This document shows, piece by piece, positions 12,331 through 23,600 of a DNA stretch of 64,000 bases. The position numbers were made by a program, and so were the translations under genes. A model generated the notes under the pieces. That model made no database searches. It was given only the letters and a program-made list of their open reading frames with translations, and was not told the origin of the DNA. Position 1 is the first letter of the stretch. The number at the start of each line of letters is the position of its first letter. This DNA is from Climacteris rufus (Eukaryota > Chordata > Aves > Passeriformes > Climacteridae): contig VZRZ01004350.1 of NCBI GenBank assembly GCA_013398175.1, positions 212,785 through 276,784 of the forward strand. Reading direction: 5' to 3'.

Positions 12331-15300
12331 CTGGGAAAGAAGACAAGTGGTAAAGAACTTTTGAAGCAGACAAGCCACTGAATAAATATATTCTCCAAAT
12401 ACAGAATGAGGATATTGTGGCAATCTTCTATATTATCAGTGCTATCAGAGAGGAGAAGAGTTAAATTGACAGACTTGACATCTTTACTTCTGCAGTACCG
12501 TGCAGGTACAGAACATGAATTGAGGCAGTTATGAAAGGCAGTAAGACTGCTGTCATACTACACTCTTTGTTTTATGATGCAGAACACCAAATAAAAGCAT
12601 TGTACCTTTACTAGTCAGAAGAGGGAATATGTTTATTGCTCTCATCAAGACATTAACTGTGTGCTCTAAACAGATGGTAGGGGTTCTGAATTGAACTGGG
12701 AACTACCTCCAAGTTGCCCAAATGCTTAATCTCTATCACCTATATTTACTAAGGGTCACAGAAATGTATAGAAAACTTTTGATTGCAAATATTTTCTAGG
12801 TAAAGGTGTTCAGCCATATACCACCTGTCCAGATTCTGAGATACAGAATGCCTCCATATTGAAATATAATTAAACCTACACACTGGAGCAACACCACCAC
12901 ACCTCATTTACTTAAAAACAACTTATAGGCAGCCATGACTTCACTTCAGTTTTTTAAACATCTGGAATTTCTTAAAAGCATCTGTCCACAATTGACACAT
13001 ACACACAAAAGAATTTTATATAGCAGCTCTGTACTTTTGCATTAGTAGAGACTTCCACCACAAGGAGTAAAAGCAAGCAATGGTGAGGCCCAATCTACTG
13101 TGGAATGAATCAATGGAAACATTTTGCCCAGGGATTTCTGAATCTGCTTCAGATCAAATATTGCACCACAACCTGGAGGTAACTTCCTACTAAAATCATT
13201 GAATATTGGCTTCTAGGAACGGCTGAGTTTTATTTAAGGGCATTTACAGTCTTCCCCAGAATCCATTAAATTCTAGCTTACATTTCATAGACTTGGAATG
13301 AACCTTTTAAAATCTCTGATAATTGATAAGGATTATTCAACTGCATAAACTACAGCTTTAGGGAATTAGTTTCATAATAGTTATTTTGACACACAAACTA
13401 TTCAGCCTGAGTTTGGAGCATAAGACATAGTGTAATACTAAAACATAAGTTAGCAATTGAATCCTATTGCAACTGTACAAACACAAAACTAAAGACAAAG
13501 AACTATAAAAAAACCTGAAAGAAAACAGTTCAATTATGGTTTTCAGGAGCAATGACATTGGAGAAAAAAAAGTCTAATATTCCAATTAATCATCCTTTAA
13601 TAATTCTTCATGACTCATCTAACAACCATAAGTTTCTAAAGTGAAATGTCTTAAATGTAGTTATAGATGAAGCTTTGATTCCTAACCTTGTTTTATCTAT
13701 ATTTTATCTATACGTATATCCCATGGAGGGAAAATCTATAAATCTGATGAATACTGGGGGAAACAAACAAACTGAAGTATTTAAAGAAATCTGGACAAAA
13801 AACAAGAATCATGAGACTCAATTAATGCCTAGTTATGAAAATATTATTGTTGTTATTATTATTATTCATCTCAATTAGGAAAATTGAGAATTTTCTCTGT
13901 TTTAAAATATTGCTCCTAGAAAAACAAACTAGAACAAATGTTCTCTATATGATGTAGTTCTGGGTTTCCAGGAGCTTCAAAGAGTTTGTTTCCAAGGCTT
14001 CAGTTATAACATTGATCCCACAGTAAAACTATTTCATAGATGGTCATGGTTCATCCACCTAATGCACAACACATATTCCATCATCAAAACAAAAGCAGCT
14101 GTGAAAATGTTTGCAATTAAATAATGAGAAGGATTTGGGAATTCCATATGGACTGTGGGTCTTGAGTTAATGCATAAAATCAATCACCAGTAATGACAAA
14201 CTTATTTTTTAATATGTATCTTAATTAGTTTACTTTTTTTCCATAAAGAACTTTTTCTTTTACTGTAACATTACAGTAGATGAGAAACTCTTGCACACTA
14301 ATTGGACAGAGTTTCAAAAGCATTTAGTACTCAACAGTTCCTATCAAAATAATCTGGCTAAACTAATTTGTCATTAGAGGTCCCCTGTGAGGAAAAGAAA
14401 CTGCAGGAGTTTCCACAATCCCTGAAAAATGGCCTGAATACTAGGTCAAACACAGCTTATTAACTCTTTTCTCCTCTTGGAAGGTTCAATAAATGTTGTC
14501 TTCTTCCTCCCAAAACTGGAAAAATTATTCACATAACAAGAAATCTAACGAAAAGCTGAAACAAAGCCAAGGTTTTCTAAATCATAATTCCATACTTCAG
14601 TCATAAACTTTTACTCTATTTTACTTTATTTTTTAATTCAAGACTCATCAGTCTGGCACCACACTGCATTCAAGTATGAAAAGAAGTTCTTCTTTTCTTC
14701 TAATTCTCTTTATGGTTTTGCCAACACATTTAGGTGTGTTGGTCCCATCTTATTAATAATCGCTACGAAGTTACAATCTGACCTTGGGAAAGGTAGGATT
14801 GAAGGAGCTGCGTTTTGGCATGCAAGTGATGAGGTCATTTATGGTCACTCTCACATCCCCCACAGGAGAATTCAAGAATTCCTGATCCTGAAGGGAGAAC
14901 CTTATCCCTTGGGAAAAGAGCTCTGCTTCTGATGAAGGCAGTAAAACTGACAAAAGTACAAAAGTACAGCATTTCATTTTATTGCAAATCTGCAAAATTC
15001 CATGAAAATAAATGTTCTGTGTTGCACTAATACATGGAAATTATCATAGAAAGGAAATTATAAGCAAAAGCATCTTTATCAAAATAACAAACTCTCCCTT
15101 CTTAAAAAATTCAGTGTAAAACTGAACTGACTCCCTCACTCAGCACAGCTGTGGTTCCCAGTACTACTGAGATCTCAGAAGGAAACAAATGTTGGAATGC
15201 CTCATGATTTGACAATGTTCAGCTGTTTAAATGCCCCCAAAAGGCTGTTACTAGCTAAGACTGGTTAGGATAACATGGATGCTCTTCCAAACAAGTGGTA

Positions 15301-15991
15301 AGAACTACCGCAGTGCTGGGAAGCACAATGGGCTTTTTTTCTCCCTACTTTCTTGTCTCCTTCATACAGAATAGTTTACCTAGATGAGAGGTCTGAATAA
15401 GATACTGCAATTTCACTTACGTTGGGGTTGTTTATTTTATTTGCTTCTAATTCATATTTGATGAGTGACACCAAAAATGTCATCCTTTAAGAAACTAGGA
15501 CTGCTTTCTACCTGGGTCTTCATCGGTATTATGACCACGTATAACTGGCATGTCTACCTTAAGCTGCCCAATTCTCTGCTTAGTATTCAGAACCCACTCA
15601 AATTAATGGGAAAAAAAGTCCTTTTAACTTACATGGTCTTTGGACCATGGACAAATCTTGCCAGCTGTGCAGAATAGTTTGGCACTGTGCTGTTTTAGCA
15701 ATAGTCTGGACTGCTTCTGATGTAAATGCCAGTGCAATTCTGGACATGCTCTGAAGCCATCTGACTGACCATCCAGTCTGGCATCGAAACCTGCAACTCC
15801 CATTGCAACATTTGCTCCTCTTCCTACCAAAGTCAACAGCAGCACTCTCACCGGGCATAGTCCATGCCGAATGGGCACAACTGCTCACTGCTGGAAAAAG
15901 CTGTTTTTTCTACACTCCAGGGCACATGTACAGAGAGTCTTCAGGCAACACATGCTTTAAAGGAGAAAGTCAAGACCGCGTTTCAGCATAC
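12331..15991 (-). other. CA8: CA8 intron 2
   Basis: A 3.66-kb intron between exons 2 and 3, with GT at 15991-15990 and AG at 12332-12331. It is AT-rich with no recognised transposable element. A short ATT-rich tract sits near 13846-13866. An open minus-strand frame upstream of a GTAAGT donor at 15633/15632 is treated as a finding, not as an exon. Confidence 0.9.
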
Positions 15992-16183
15992 CTGATTTTG
16001 ACTTCAGGGCAATCTGAATCGAATGCCCGTCGTTGATCACTTCACAGTCGCGACACACTACGTAGTTCGGTGACAAACGCACTTCCAGGAGCGAGGGGTC
16101 ATATTTAGCTTCTCTCGAGTTCAAGTTAATGGGCGACTGGTACTCCCCGTTAGCATCGGGGAAAATCAGCCCCCACTCCACTC
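15992..16183 (-). CDS. CA8: CA8 exon 2 (carbonic anhydrase-related protein VIII), partial gene
   Basis: Minus-strand exon of CA8, an acatalytic member of the alpha-carbonic anhydrase family. In mammals it is a cytosolic protein, abundant in cerebellar Purkinje cells, that binds the inositol trisphosphate receptor ITPR1 and lowers its affinity for IP3. The translation contains the family stretch VEWGLIFPDANGEYQSPINL, then LSPNYVVCRDCEV and NDGHSIQI, closely matching human CA8 from about residue 35 to 97. The His in NDGH is the position of the His64 proton shuttle in active enzymes. The acceptor is a pyrimidine-rich tract ending CCTCAG just before 16183; the donor is TCAG|GTATGC at 15992/15991. 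The exon begins with the last two bases of a split Gly codon (human ...EEG|VEWG) and ends with one base of the next codon (phase 1). Its first bases lie 75 bp from an assembly gap. Identification is from remembered family sequence and is very secure. Confidence 0.96.
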
Positions 16184-16258
16184 CTGAGGCACAAGGGAAA
16201 AGCGGTCACGGGGGGACCCGACCCGGCCCCCTGCGCTGCGGGCCAGACAGACCGTGCC
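16184..16258 (-). other. CA8: CA8 intron 1, 3' end
   Basis: GC-rich sequence running from the assembly gap to the exon 2 acceptor, with a terminal pyrimidine tract and CAG. The donor and exon 1 are not visible. If exon 1 lies in the gap, intron 1 is at most a few hundred bases long. Confidence 0.7.
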
Positions 16259-16600
16259 NNNNNNNNNNNNNNNNNNNNNNNNNNNNNNNNNNNNNNNNNN
16301 NNNNNNNNNNNNNNNNNNNNNNNNNNNNNNNNNNNNNNNNNNNNNNNNNNNNNNNNNNNNNNNNNNNNNNNNNNNNNNNNNNNNNNNNNNNNNNNNNNNN
16401 NNNNNNNNNNNNNNNNNNNNNNNNNNNNNNNNNNNNNNNNNNNNNNNNNNNNNNNNNNNNNNNNNNNNNNNNNNNNNNNNNNNNNNNNNNNNNNNNNNNN
16501 NNNNNNNNNNNNNNNNNNNNNNNNNNNNNNNNNNNNNNNNNNNNNNNNNNNNNNNNNNNNNNNNNNNNNNNNNNNNNNNNNNNNNNNNNNNNNNNNNNNN
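16259..16600. other. Assembly gap (342 N), probably hiding CA8 exon 1 and core promoter
   Basis: A run of 342 unresolved bases flanked on both sides by very GC- and CpG-rich sequence. By position it should contain CA8 exon 1, which in mammals encodes an acidic Glu-rich N-terminus of about 34 residues, plus 5' UTR and transcription start. GC-rich first exons are commonly lost in avian short-read assemblies. The long frames crossing this interval consist of unknown residues and are not genes. Confidence 0.85.
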
Positions 16601-16800
16601 CCGGGACCTCCCCCGCCGCGGGTGTCGGCGAGCGCCGGGGCAGGGCAGGGCCGGGGGCGAGCGCCGGGCAGCACCGGGAGCCGGCACTGTCCCAGGGGCG
16701 CGGTGGGGCGGGCGGGAGGTGAGGTGGCAGCTGGCGTTCCCCGCGGGACGCTGCTCCCCTGATCCTCCCCTGCGTCTTCCTCGCCGTCCTTTACAGGCTG
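16601..16800 (-). promoter_or_regulatory. CpG island, upstream promoter region of CA8
   Basis: Strikingly GC-rich and CpG-dense compared with the AT-rich surroundings. It contains GC-box-like GGGGCGGGCGGG near 16705-16716 and several CCGGG and GCGCCGGG runs. It lies directly 5' of the gap that should hold CA8 exon 1, so it is most simply the upstream half of the CA8 promoter island. The transcription start cannot be placed because of the gap. CpG density falls off towards 16930, where a CR1 fragment begins. Confidence 0.7.
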
Positions 16801-16929
16801 CTGCCCTAGCCCGGGCGGGTGCGTGTCTCCACAGCTCCCGCTGTCCCTCCAGCTGGGCACAGGCGCTCTGTGCACCCAGGGACACCCAAGGGCAACTCAG
16901 CAAAGGGAAGGGCAAAGCCCGGCCACTTG

Positions 16930-17651
16930 GGAGGAACAACCCAGACGCCGGGAGCGGCTGGGGACTACCCTGCTGGGATGTACTTCTGCAGAGGACCTGT
17001 GGTCCTGGTGGACATCAGATCAGACATGAGCCAGTAGTGTGCCCTTGCCGCAGAGGTGAACGATACCTTGGGCTGCATTAGGCAAAGAAATGGCAGCAAG
17101 TCAAGGGAGGTGATCCTGTCCCTCTGCTCAGCACTGCCGAGGCCACACCTGGGGTACTGGTTCCAGATCTGGGCTGCCCGAGGACAAGGGAGACATGAAC
17201 ATACTGGAAAGAGTCCAACAAACGGTCATGAACATGGTTAAGGTGCTGGACCGTTTCTCCTATGAGGAAAGGCTGAGAGATCTAGGACTATTCAGCCAAG
17301 AGAAGAGCAGGCTCAAGGGGATCTCACAGACGTGTGCAAATACCTGTAGGGAAGATGCAAAGACAATGGAGCCAGGCTCTTTTCAGTGGACCCAGAAACA
17401 TTACCCATACTGATGGGCACAAACTGAAACACGGGAGGTTCCTTCTGAACATCAGGAACCATTTTTTACTGTGAGAATGACTAAGCCCTGCCATAGGTTG
17501 CCTAGGGAGGTTGTGGAATCTCCATCCATGGAGGTATTCATCTGAATACAGTCCTGGGGAATTTATTCTGGGCAGCCCTGCTTGAGCAGGTGTTTGGAAC
17601 AAGATGATCTCTAGAAGTCCCTTTCATCCTCAGCCATTCTGTGATTCTGTG
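16930..17651 (+). mobile_element. CR1 LINE 3' portion abutting the CA8 CpG island
   Basis: About 720 bp of CR1 in plus orientation. The start matches CR1 ORF2 (GGCTGGGGACTACCCTGCTG and CCTGGTGGACATCAGATC). It continues through decayed reverse-transcriptase C-terminal coding: LGCIRQRNGSKSREVILSLC, then a segment ending SYEERLRDLGLFSQEKS read in a second frame. It ends with the 3' UTR and the tandem octamer ATTCTGTGATTCTGTG at about 17636-17651. Frameshifts and stops make it inactive. It lies within 330 bp of the gap that probably holds CA8 exon 1, so it borders the promoter. Confidence 0.92.
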
Positions 17652-20600
17652 CTTACTCCTCACCCCACAGCACCGTGCCCCAAATATGGAGGAACAGAGG
17701 CCCTCAGTGAGGATAAGGCAGACACTGAATAAGTGAGGGATCACATGTCTGTCCCTTCTGTCCTAAAGGAGGGCCAAAGCCTCTTTACAGTGACCCCTTC
17801 ATTTAGGCTACATCCAGAAGTGTGGCATCAATTCCTACTGCAAATTATACAAAATGCAGGGTTTGACGAAAGTCTCTCCCCAACATGAAGATGCCTCAGT
17901 TCAAGGTTATGAAAGGACTCTTCATTCTCCTTTGAAAACAGCCATGTGTGGAACTAGAGAACATTCATTCTGTCAAGGAAAAAGAGGACAGAAGGGACCT
18001 CTGTTATAGAGATCACTTCTAGGCAGTAGCCCAAAAACTTGCATTAGTGACAGCAAGGGGAATGGAATTCAGTACTGACAGTCTGCAGTCCCTGTCAGCA
18101 ATCAGAAAAGATAACAGAGGCAGTCAAATAGTGTTGCTATAATGGTAAGAAGTGCCCTTTGCTTACCACTCTTTTCCACTTAAAGACAGTGACCAGACCT
18201 CCTTGAATTCTGGTATCCCAGGAGGATAACATCTTGATCCTGTTCTGTGGATCCACAAGGTTTGATCTAGGTGTGGACCTCACTGTGCTTCAGTGATCCC
18301 CAACTCAGCAGCAGTACCTGTGAATCCTGCACAGCACTGAGACATGGGAGCAGAAATTATCATCAGTGAATGTGAGATGAAAGGAGAAGGACTGAGATGA
18401 AACTTCATTAATGAAGCAAGAGAATACTGGTTCATGAGCTGCATGCAAGGTAAAAAGAAAATAGGGCAAAAGAAGTAGAATTTACCAGATTGGGTTTTTC
18501 AAGAGCAGAAGAGAAACACAGGTTTCCTTCTGCAATATCATTAGTTACTCTCTTCACTAGTGATGATTGAAAGGAATATCTACTACCACACCCAAACCAT
18601 GGTGTGGCTTAATGAGGAAAAAAGAGCAAATATACATTTTTCATGTGGTTAGCCCCTGACATCAGTACAAATAGAAAACTTGGATTTTTTAACAAGCATT
18701 TTAGTCACATGAGATATCATGTTGTATATGCATACACATCTCCCACACCAAACTAGCTTGGTTGTTATGTTTTATCCCCTACTCACCTCTTAAACATATA
18801 CTAGTTGCTTCTATTAATGTAGATTCCTTTAAATCATTGTTCAACCACACAGGGCAAAAACAAACATTCCCCTAAATCATCACCAATTCTGGTCCAACTG
18901 ACTGCAAATTCTTTTTCCTCTTCAAATGGAGTCTCGTATTTCAGGAGAAAAAAAAACAACAGTCCTAGGAGGTTTACTCCTTGAAATACAGTATTTCATT
19001 CATGTTCTCTATTAAGTCCTTTCCTGCAGTAACCTTCCTGTGGGATGTCTGTTCTAGAATGTCATCCTTATGAAGGGCAACATTATCAGACCTGTGAGTT
19101 CCTGTTTTGCAATAAACACTTTTCATGGCTTGACATGGTTTTGATGGCTTCTATTCATTACTGAACTTAAGAACTAAGCAACTTATATTTGTTGCCCTTC
19201 CCTTCAACCTTTCAACTCTTTCCATATCCCTCTGCAAAATTAGGCATAGCAGGTAAGGCCTTACTGAATAGTTGGCATTTCTTTATTTCCATATGTCTGC
19301 TGAGTAGTTTTTGTGCAAATATTCTGTTTCTTCCATAGCATCTCTCAGGCATAGCATGATCTAAAAAACGGATTAGATTCCACTGAAGATTCCCATGACT
19401 TCTTTTGTGGTGAAGTGCATAAGTAACAAAGGAGTTCGTTTCTCCACAATGAAATGGAGCATGGGACTGAACCCTCGCATTAAACTCCAGTCACAAATGT
19501 GGATACCGGCCTCACCAATCTCTGCACAAACCAACTCATTCATTTATGGACCCAGCTTCAAGTAAAAGGGTTGAGACAATCAGATGGAGATAGTGGCATG
19601 ATCTAAGACTTGCTCAAGATCAGTGAAATTTTATCTCCTTTAATGAGATAAATGCTTGTGAAATTGTTTATGTGTAGGAGCTCCCAGTAGCTGAAACTAC
19701 TATGAAAATATTTAAATATATAACTATAATACATTTAAATGCACTCTTTATTCTGTAAAAATGCATTGCTCATGATGTTTGCTACGTTGGCATACTGAAA
19801 AATCTGTAGATAGGTATAATTATGGCCCCAAAACGAATATCAAATTGTTGGGCAAAAAGTAGGAGAAGCTCAGCCAACATGACCTTCATAAGTGACATAA
19901 AACCTCATCAACAGAAGCAGGAGCAGGACACCTCTCTCCTGAATCCCGGTTCAGCCTTTGATTCTGTGGAACATGCTGACTTCTTGTTTAACTGGGATTA
20001 ATGATCACACCCTTTGATGATACCAGGAATGAAAAGCTCAGGCACAGATCCAGGGCTTAATAGTTCCTCTTTGAACTCACACAACAGTAGTTCAGAAGCA
20101 GTGTTGTCTCTGACATTCCTGTTGTCAAATGAGAAATGGCATTTTGAAACAAGGTTGGTGCGATACTTAAACCTGGTGAGATTCCAAGGAAATATTCTTC
20201 TGTTTTCTATATCTAGATATACTTATTTGTTGTACATGATTTTTTTCCAGAAGGCAATATACATTCCCCAATACCTTAAAATGTGTATACTGGGAAAACC
20301 AGGCCTGAACCAAAATTCTTTATGAAAACACTGTGAAATTTGTATGTGTAAATTGTCATTAATGACTAGCAACATTTTTTTAAGAGGTTACTTTTCCACA
20401 ACTGTACTTACTGCTTTCACCACACTGAAAGGGAGAGTCTGATGCAGAGAATTTTACAGGTTGCTAAGAGATCTACAGGGAAAAAAAAGCAGAATAACAT
20501 ACAAGTTATTTCAGATTATACATTCCTACCTGCATGATTCTTTACAGGCCACAGAACTGACAGTTATTTCCTTGGTGGGAGGGATTAGGAATTCAGACTG

Positions 20601-23600
20601 CAAGATTATTGTATTTCTTTTATTATCCACCATTTTTTTATTACCTTGCTGCCAGCATAGAGTAGTTGAGGGCATGTGGGATTTAATATTTTGCTAAGGA
20701 GAGAATTGTTCTGTGGGATATTAAAGCATTCCATTTGGGGTAATTTAGAGTCTATTTATGCTTTTCTAAGCCAGATCTCAGTTCTTGCCAAGGTGTCCTG
20801 AAAGAAAAGGCAATGTCCATACAGCAAGATAGGCAACCAAAGGGACTCAGAGCATCTAGTTTTTCCAGTGAATAGGGCTTCTTATTTTGCTTCCTGTGTT
20901 GATTATGAGGTTGACCAGCAAATATTTCCAACGTGGTCCTGTTTCTATCTTTATTTCTTGCCAGATTACTCTTTCAAATAAGTTTGATTCTTTTCCAGGT
21001 TTAAAGGTATAAGCAGAGAGTTTCTGCATTTGAACATTAAAGTGCAAGCTTATATGTAACAATATTGAAAATTTCCCTGCATGTTTTAAAAGGAACTAGT
21101 TCATTACAAGGAATAATATTCCAGTATTCCTGGAATAATACTATTTGCCTATTTTTTTTTCTGTAGCTGGAGTAATGTGTTATAAAAAGGAAAAGTGGGT
21201 AGTTCAAATAGTCCAAGGTCAAAAGGTAAAGGGAGACCATTTTCAATAAAGGGGCCATTTACAGCAAAAAGAAACTATTCACAGTGAAAGACAGTGTATG
21301 TGTGCAAGTCAGGTTTACATTGGCAAATGCAAACGTTGCAAAAGTATGTCAGCTGAATCCAAATTTCCCGTTACATCTACACCAAAGGGTGGTTTCAGTG
21401 GCCTTCTGTGTTTTATGGTCTGTAAGTATAAATTTGTGCTTCCTGGTTTTGCCAGCTAATAGGATAGAAGACTGTCCTGCACACTCTGCGCGTTTCACTT
21501 CACAATATACGTGGCTTGGGTGGGGAATTAAAAGATAAACACATTGATCTGAAAATGTGTACACAAGTTTTTCTACAGTTTAGTTATAAACCTCTTACAT
21601 GCACAAGAGATGAAGGGAAAATGGGAACAAGCTACAAACCTATGGGCATAATTATTGTGTATTTTCCCAGTGTTCAATTGTGTAAAACAGGACTATTATG
21701 GCTGCCCATGAGAACTCAAACATACAGCTAGAGGACACTAAAACTACAGTGGGATAGTGTCAAGTTCTTTAAGGAAAACACAAGGAATAGGAAGTCATTT
21801 TTAAGGATAAAAATACTACAGTCAAAAGGGAAGTGAAGAAATAATAAAAAGTACAGTGTATTTAAGGGCACACAAAAAAATTTAGTAGTCTCCTGTAGCT
21901 TTTCCTTTCTCTAAAAGAATCTAGCCCTGAGAAAACATGTGTAAAGAATTACAAAAAGTGGCAGAGACAACAGGAATTGCTGATGAAGTAAAGTAAGCAC
22001 AAAAGTAAAGTGAATTCCTGAAGACAATAGTAGAAGGGAAGTGAGGGGTTTTTTCTGCTAGCAGGCTAGAAGGAAAAGAGGGTTAAGGAATGAAATAGGA
22101 TGTCTCTGAAACACAGAATGCAAATGATAATCAAGGGCAGTGACATGGCAAAACTCCTATGTAAATAGTTCTTTATTTCTTTAGGAAGGAAACAAAATTA
22201 AAGATACACCCAGATGCAAATCAAAGAAAGAGGATGGGAAGCTCAGGGAAAAAATCTGCAATAAGGAGATGATAAATATGTATTTACCTAGCTGCAATAA
22301 TTTCAGATCTTTAACGTTAGATGAGATTCCTGAAGGATTATGAATTTCATCTAATAGCTATTAAAAAGGAGTGGCTCTTTGTCAGTGGAACTGACAGACA
22401 TTAAATTCACCACTTGCAAATTAAATGTTTGAAAGGAAGTACTGAATAAGGGAAACATATAATACCTTCTACATTTCAAAATAAAAAGAGGGAACAAGCT
22501 AAATAATATGCCTGATCATTTTTTCAGTAGAAGAGCACAACCAGGTGTTTGCTTACAGGTGTTGGCTTTTCATCTGGGAAGCTCACAAGAAAGAGGAAGC
22601 ACTGATCAGCATCAAGTGGCAAGGGGATAACAACATATTTGAGTTTGTGAAATGATGGTGAAAGGAGTGTCAGTTCATCATTCATTCCACTTCAGTTTCA
22701 CTTATCAATGTGCCAGCATCCATAGCTGGCATAGTGCTCGTGTGCCCTGTTCTGGAAAAGCTATGAAATCATACATTCAGAGTGCAATCTGGCTTCCTGT
22801 ATCACTAGCTATTGCATTTCATGCAATTGTTCATGTATTAAGTTAATTATTTGGCTGTCAGTAAATAAAAACTTGTGTTTAACCACAGCACATTTTTCAG
22901 AAATGCCTGACCTGAAGAAATCAAGACATGAAGAATTCATTACTTTGAGAGCTCATTCTAGTTCTTAATCTCTTTTAGTGTTCACTAATGGGTATCCAAT
23001 TCTAATTTGAATTTTTCTGGCTTTAACTTTCAGCCACTAGCTCATATTATGCTTGTTTGCCTTGACAGAACAGCCATTATTGCTTTGTGTTTTCTCTCTA
23101 ATGTACTCACCCACATTAGTCTGGTCACCTCTGTGAAGTCTTAACAAAATGAGGTCAGTAACAGCCTCTGGAGTAAGTGTTAAGAACAGGATACCTTGGG
23201 TTTAGCTTTTTCCTGCACATTTTCAAATTTTCCACATTAAAAATACAGAAACTGGAATTGTCCTGTGTAACACTTGTTTTCTCCTCTGTGTACTAATTCA
23301 TTTCTTTTTAATCTGCACATTTAGGATTCACATTAGTTTGGTGGGTTTTTTTTGGTTTTTTTTTGTTTTTTTTTTGCTATTGAATCACATATTGGCTCTC
23401 TTGTTTGCTGCCATTTAGTACAGATATTAAATCCTGTATCTGAGTCAAGGTATCCAGGAGCCAGTCTGCAGAATGTGGACACAGACTGCATTATCATTTT
23501 ATGTTTTGTTGACCCAAAATGCCATTCATTTGCATGAGTCCTAGTGTTCATTTTTAATCAGTATCTTGTACACTAGTAAATCATATGCCTCATCAAATCT

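Noticed and set aside
14771..14995. Minus-strand open frame in CA8 intron 2 with a signal-peptide-like start
   Set aside because: Does not resemble any CA8 exon, and no consensus splice sites were seen in the right phase.
16129..17081. Long open frames on both strands across 16129-17081
   Set aside because: Most of their length is unknown residues from the 342-base N run; the remainder is CpG-island and CR1 sequence.
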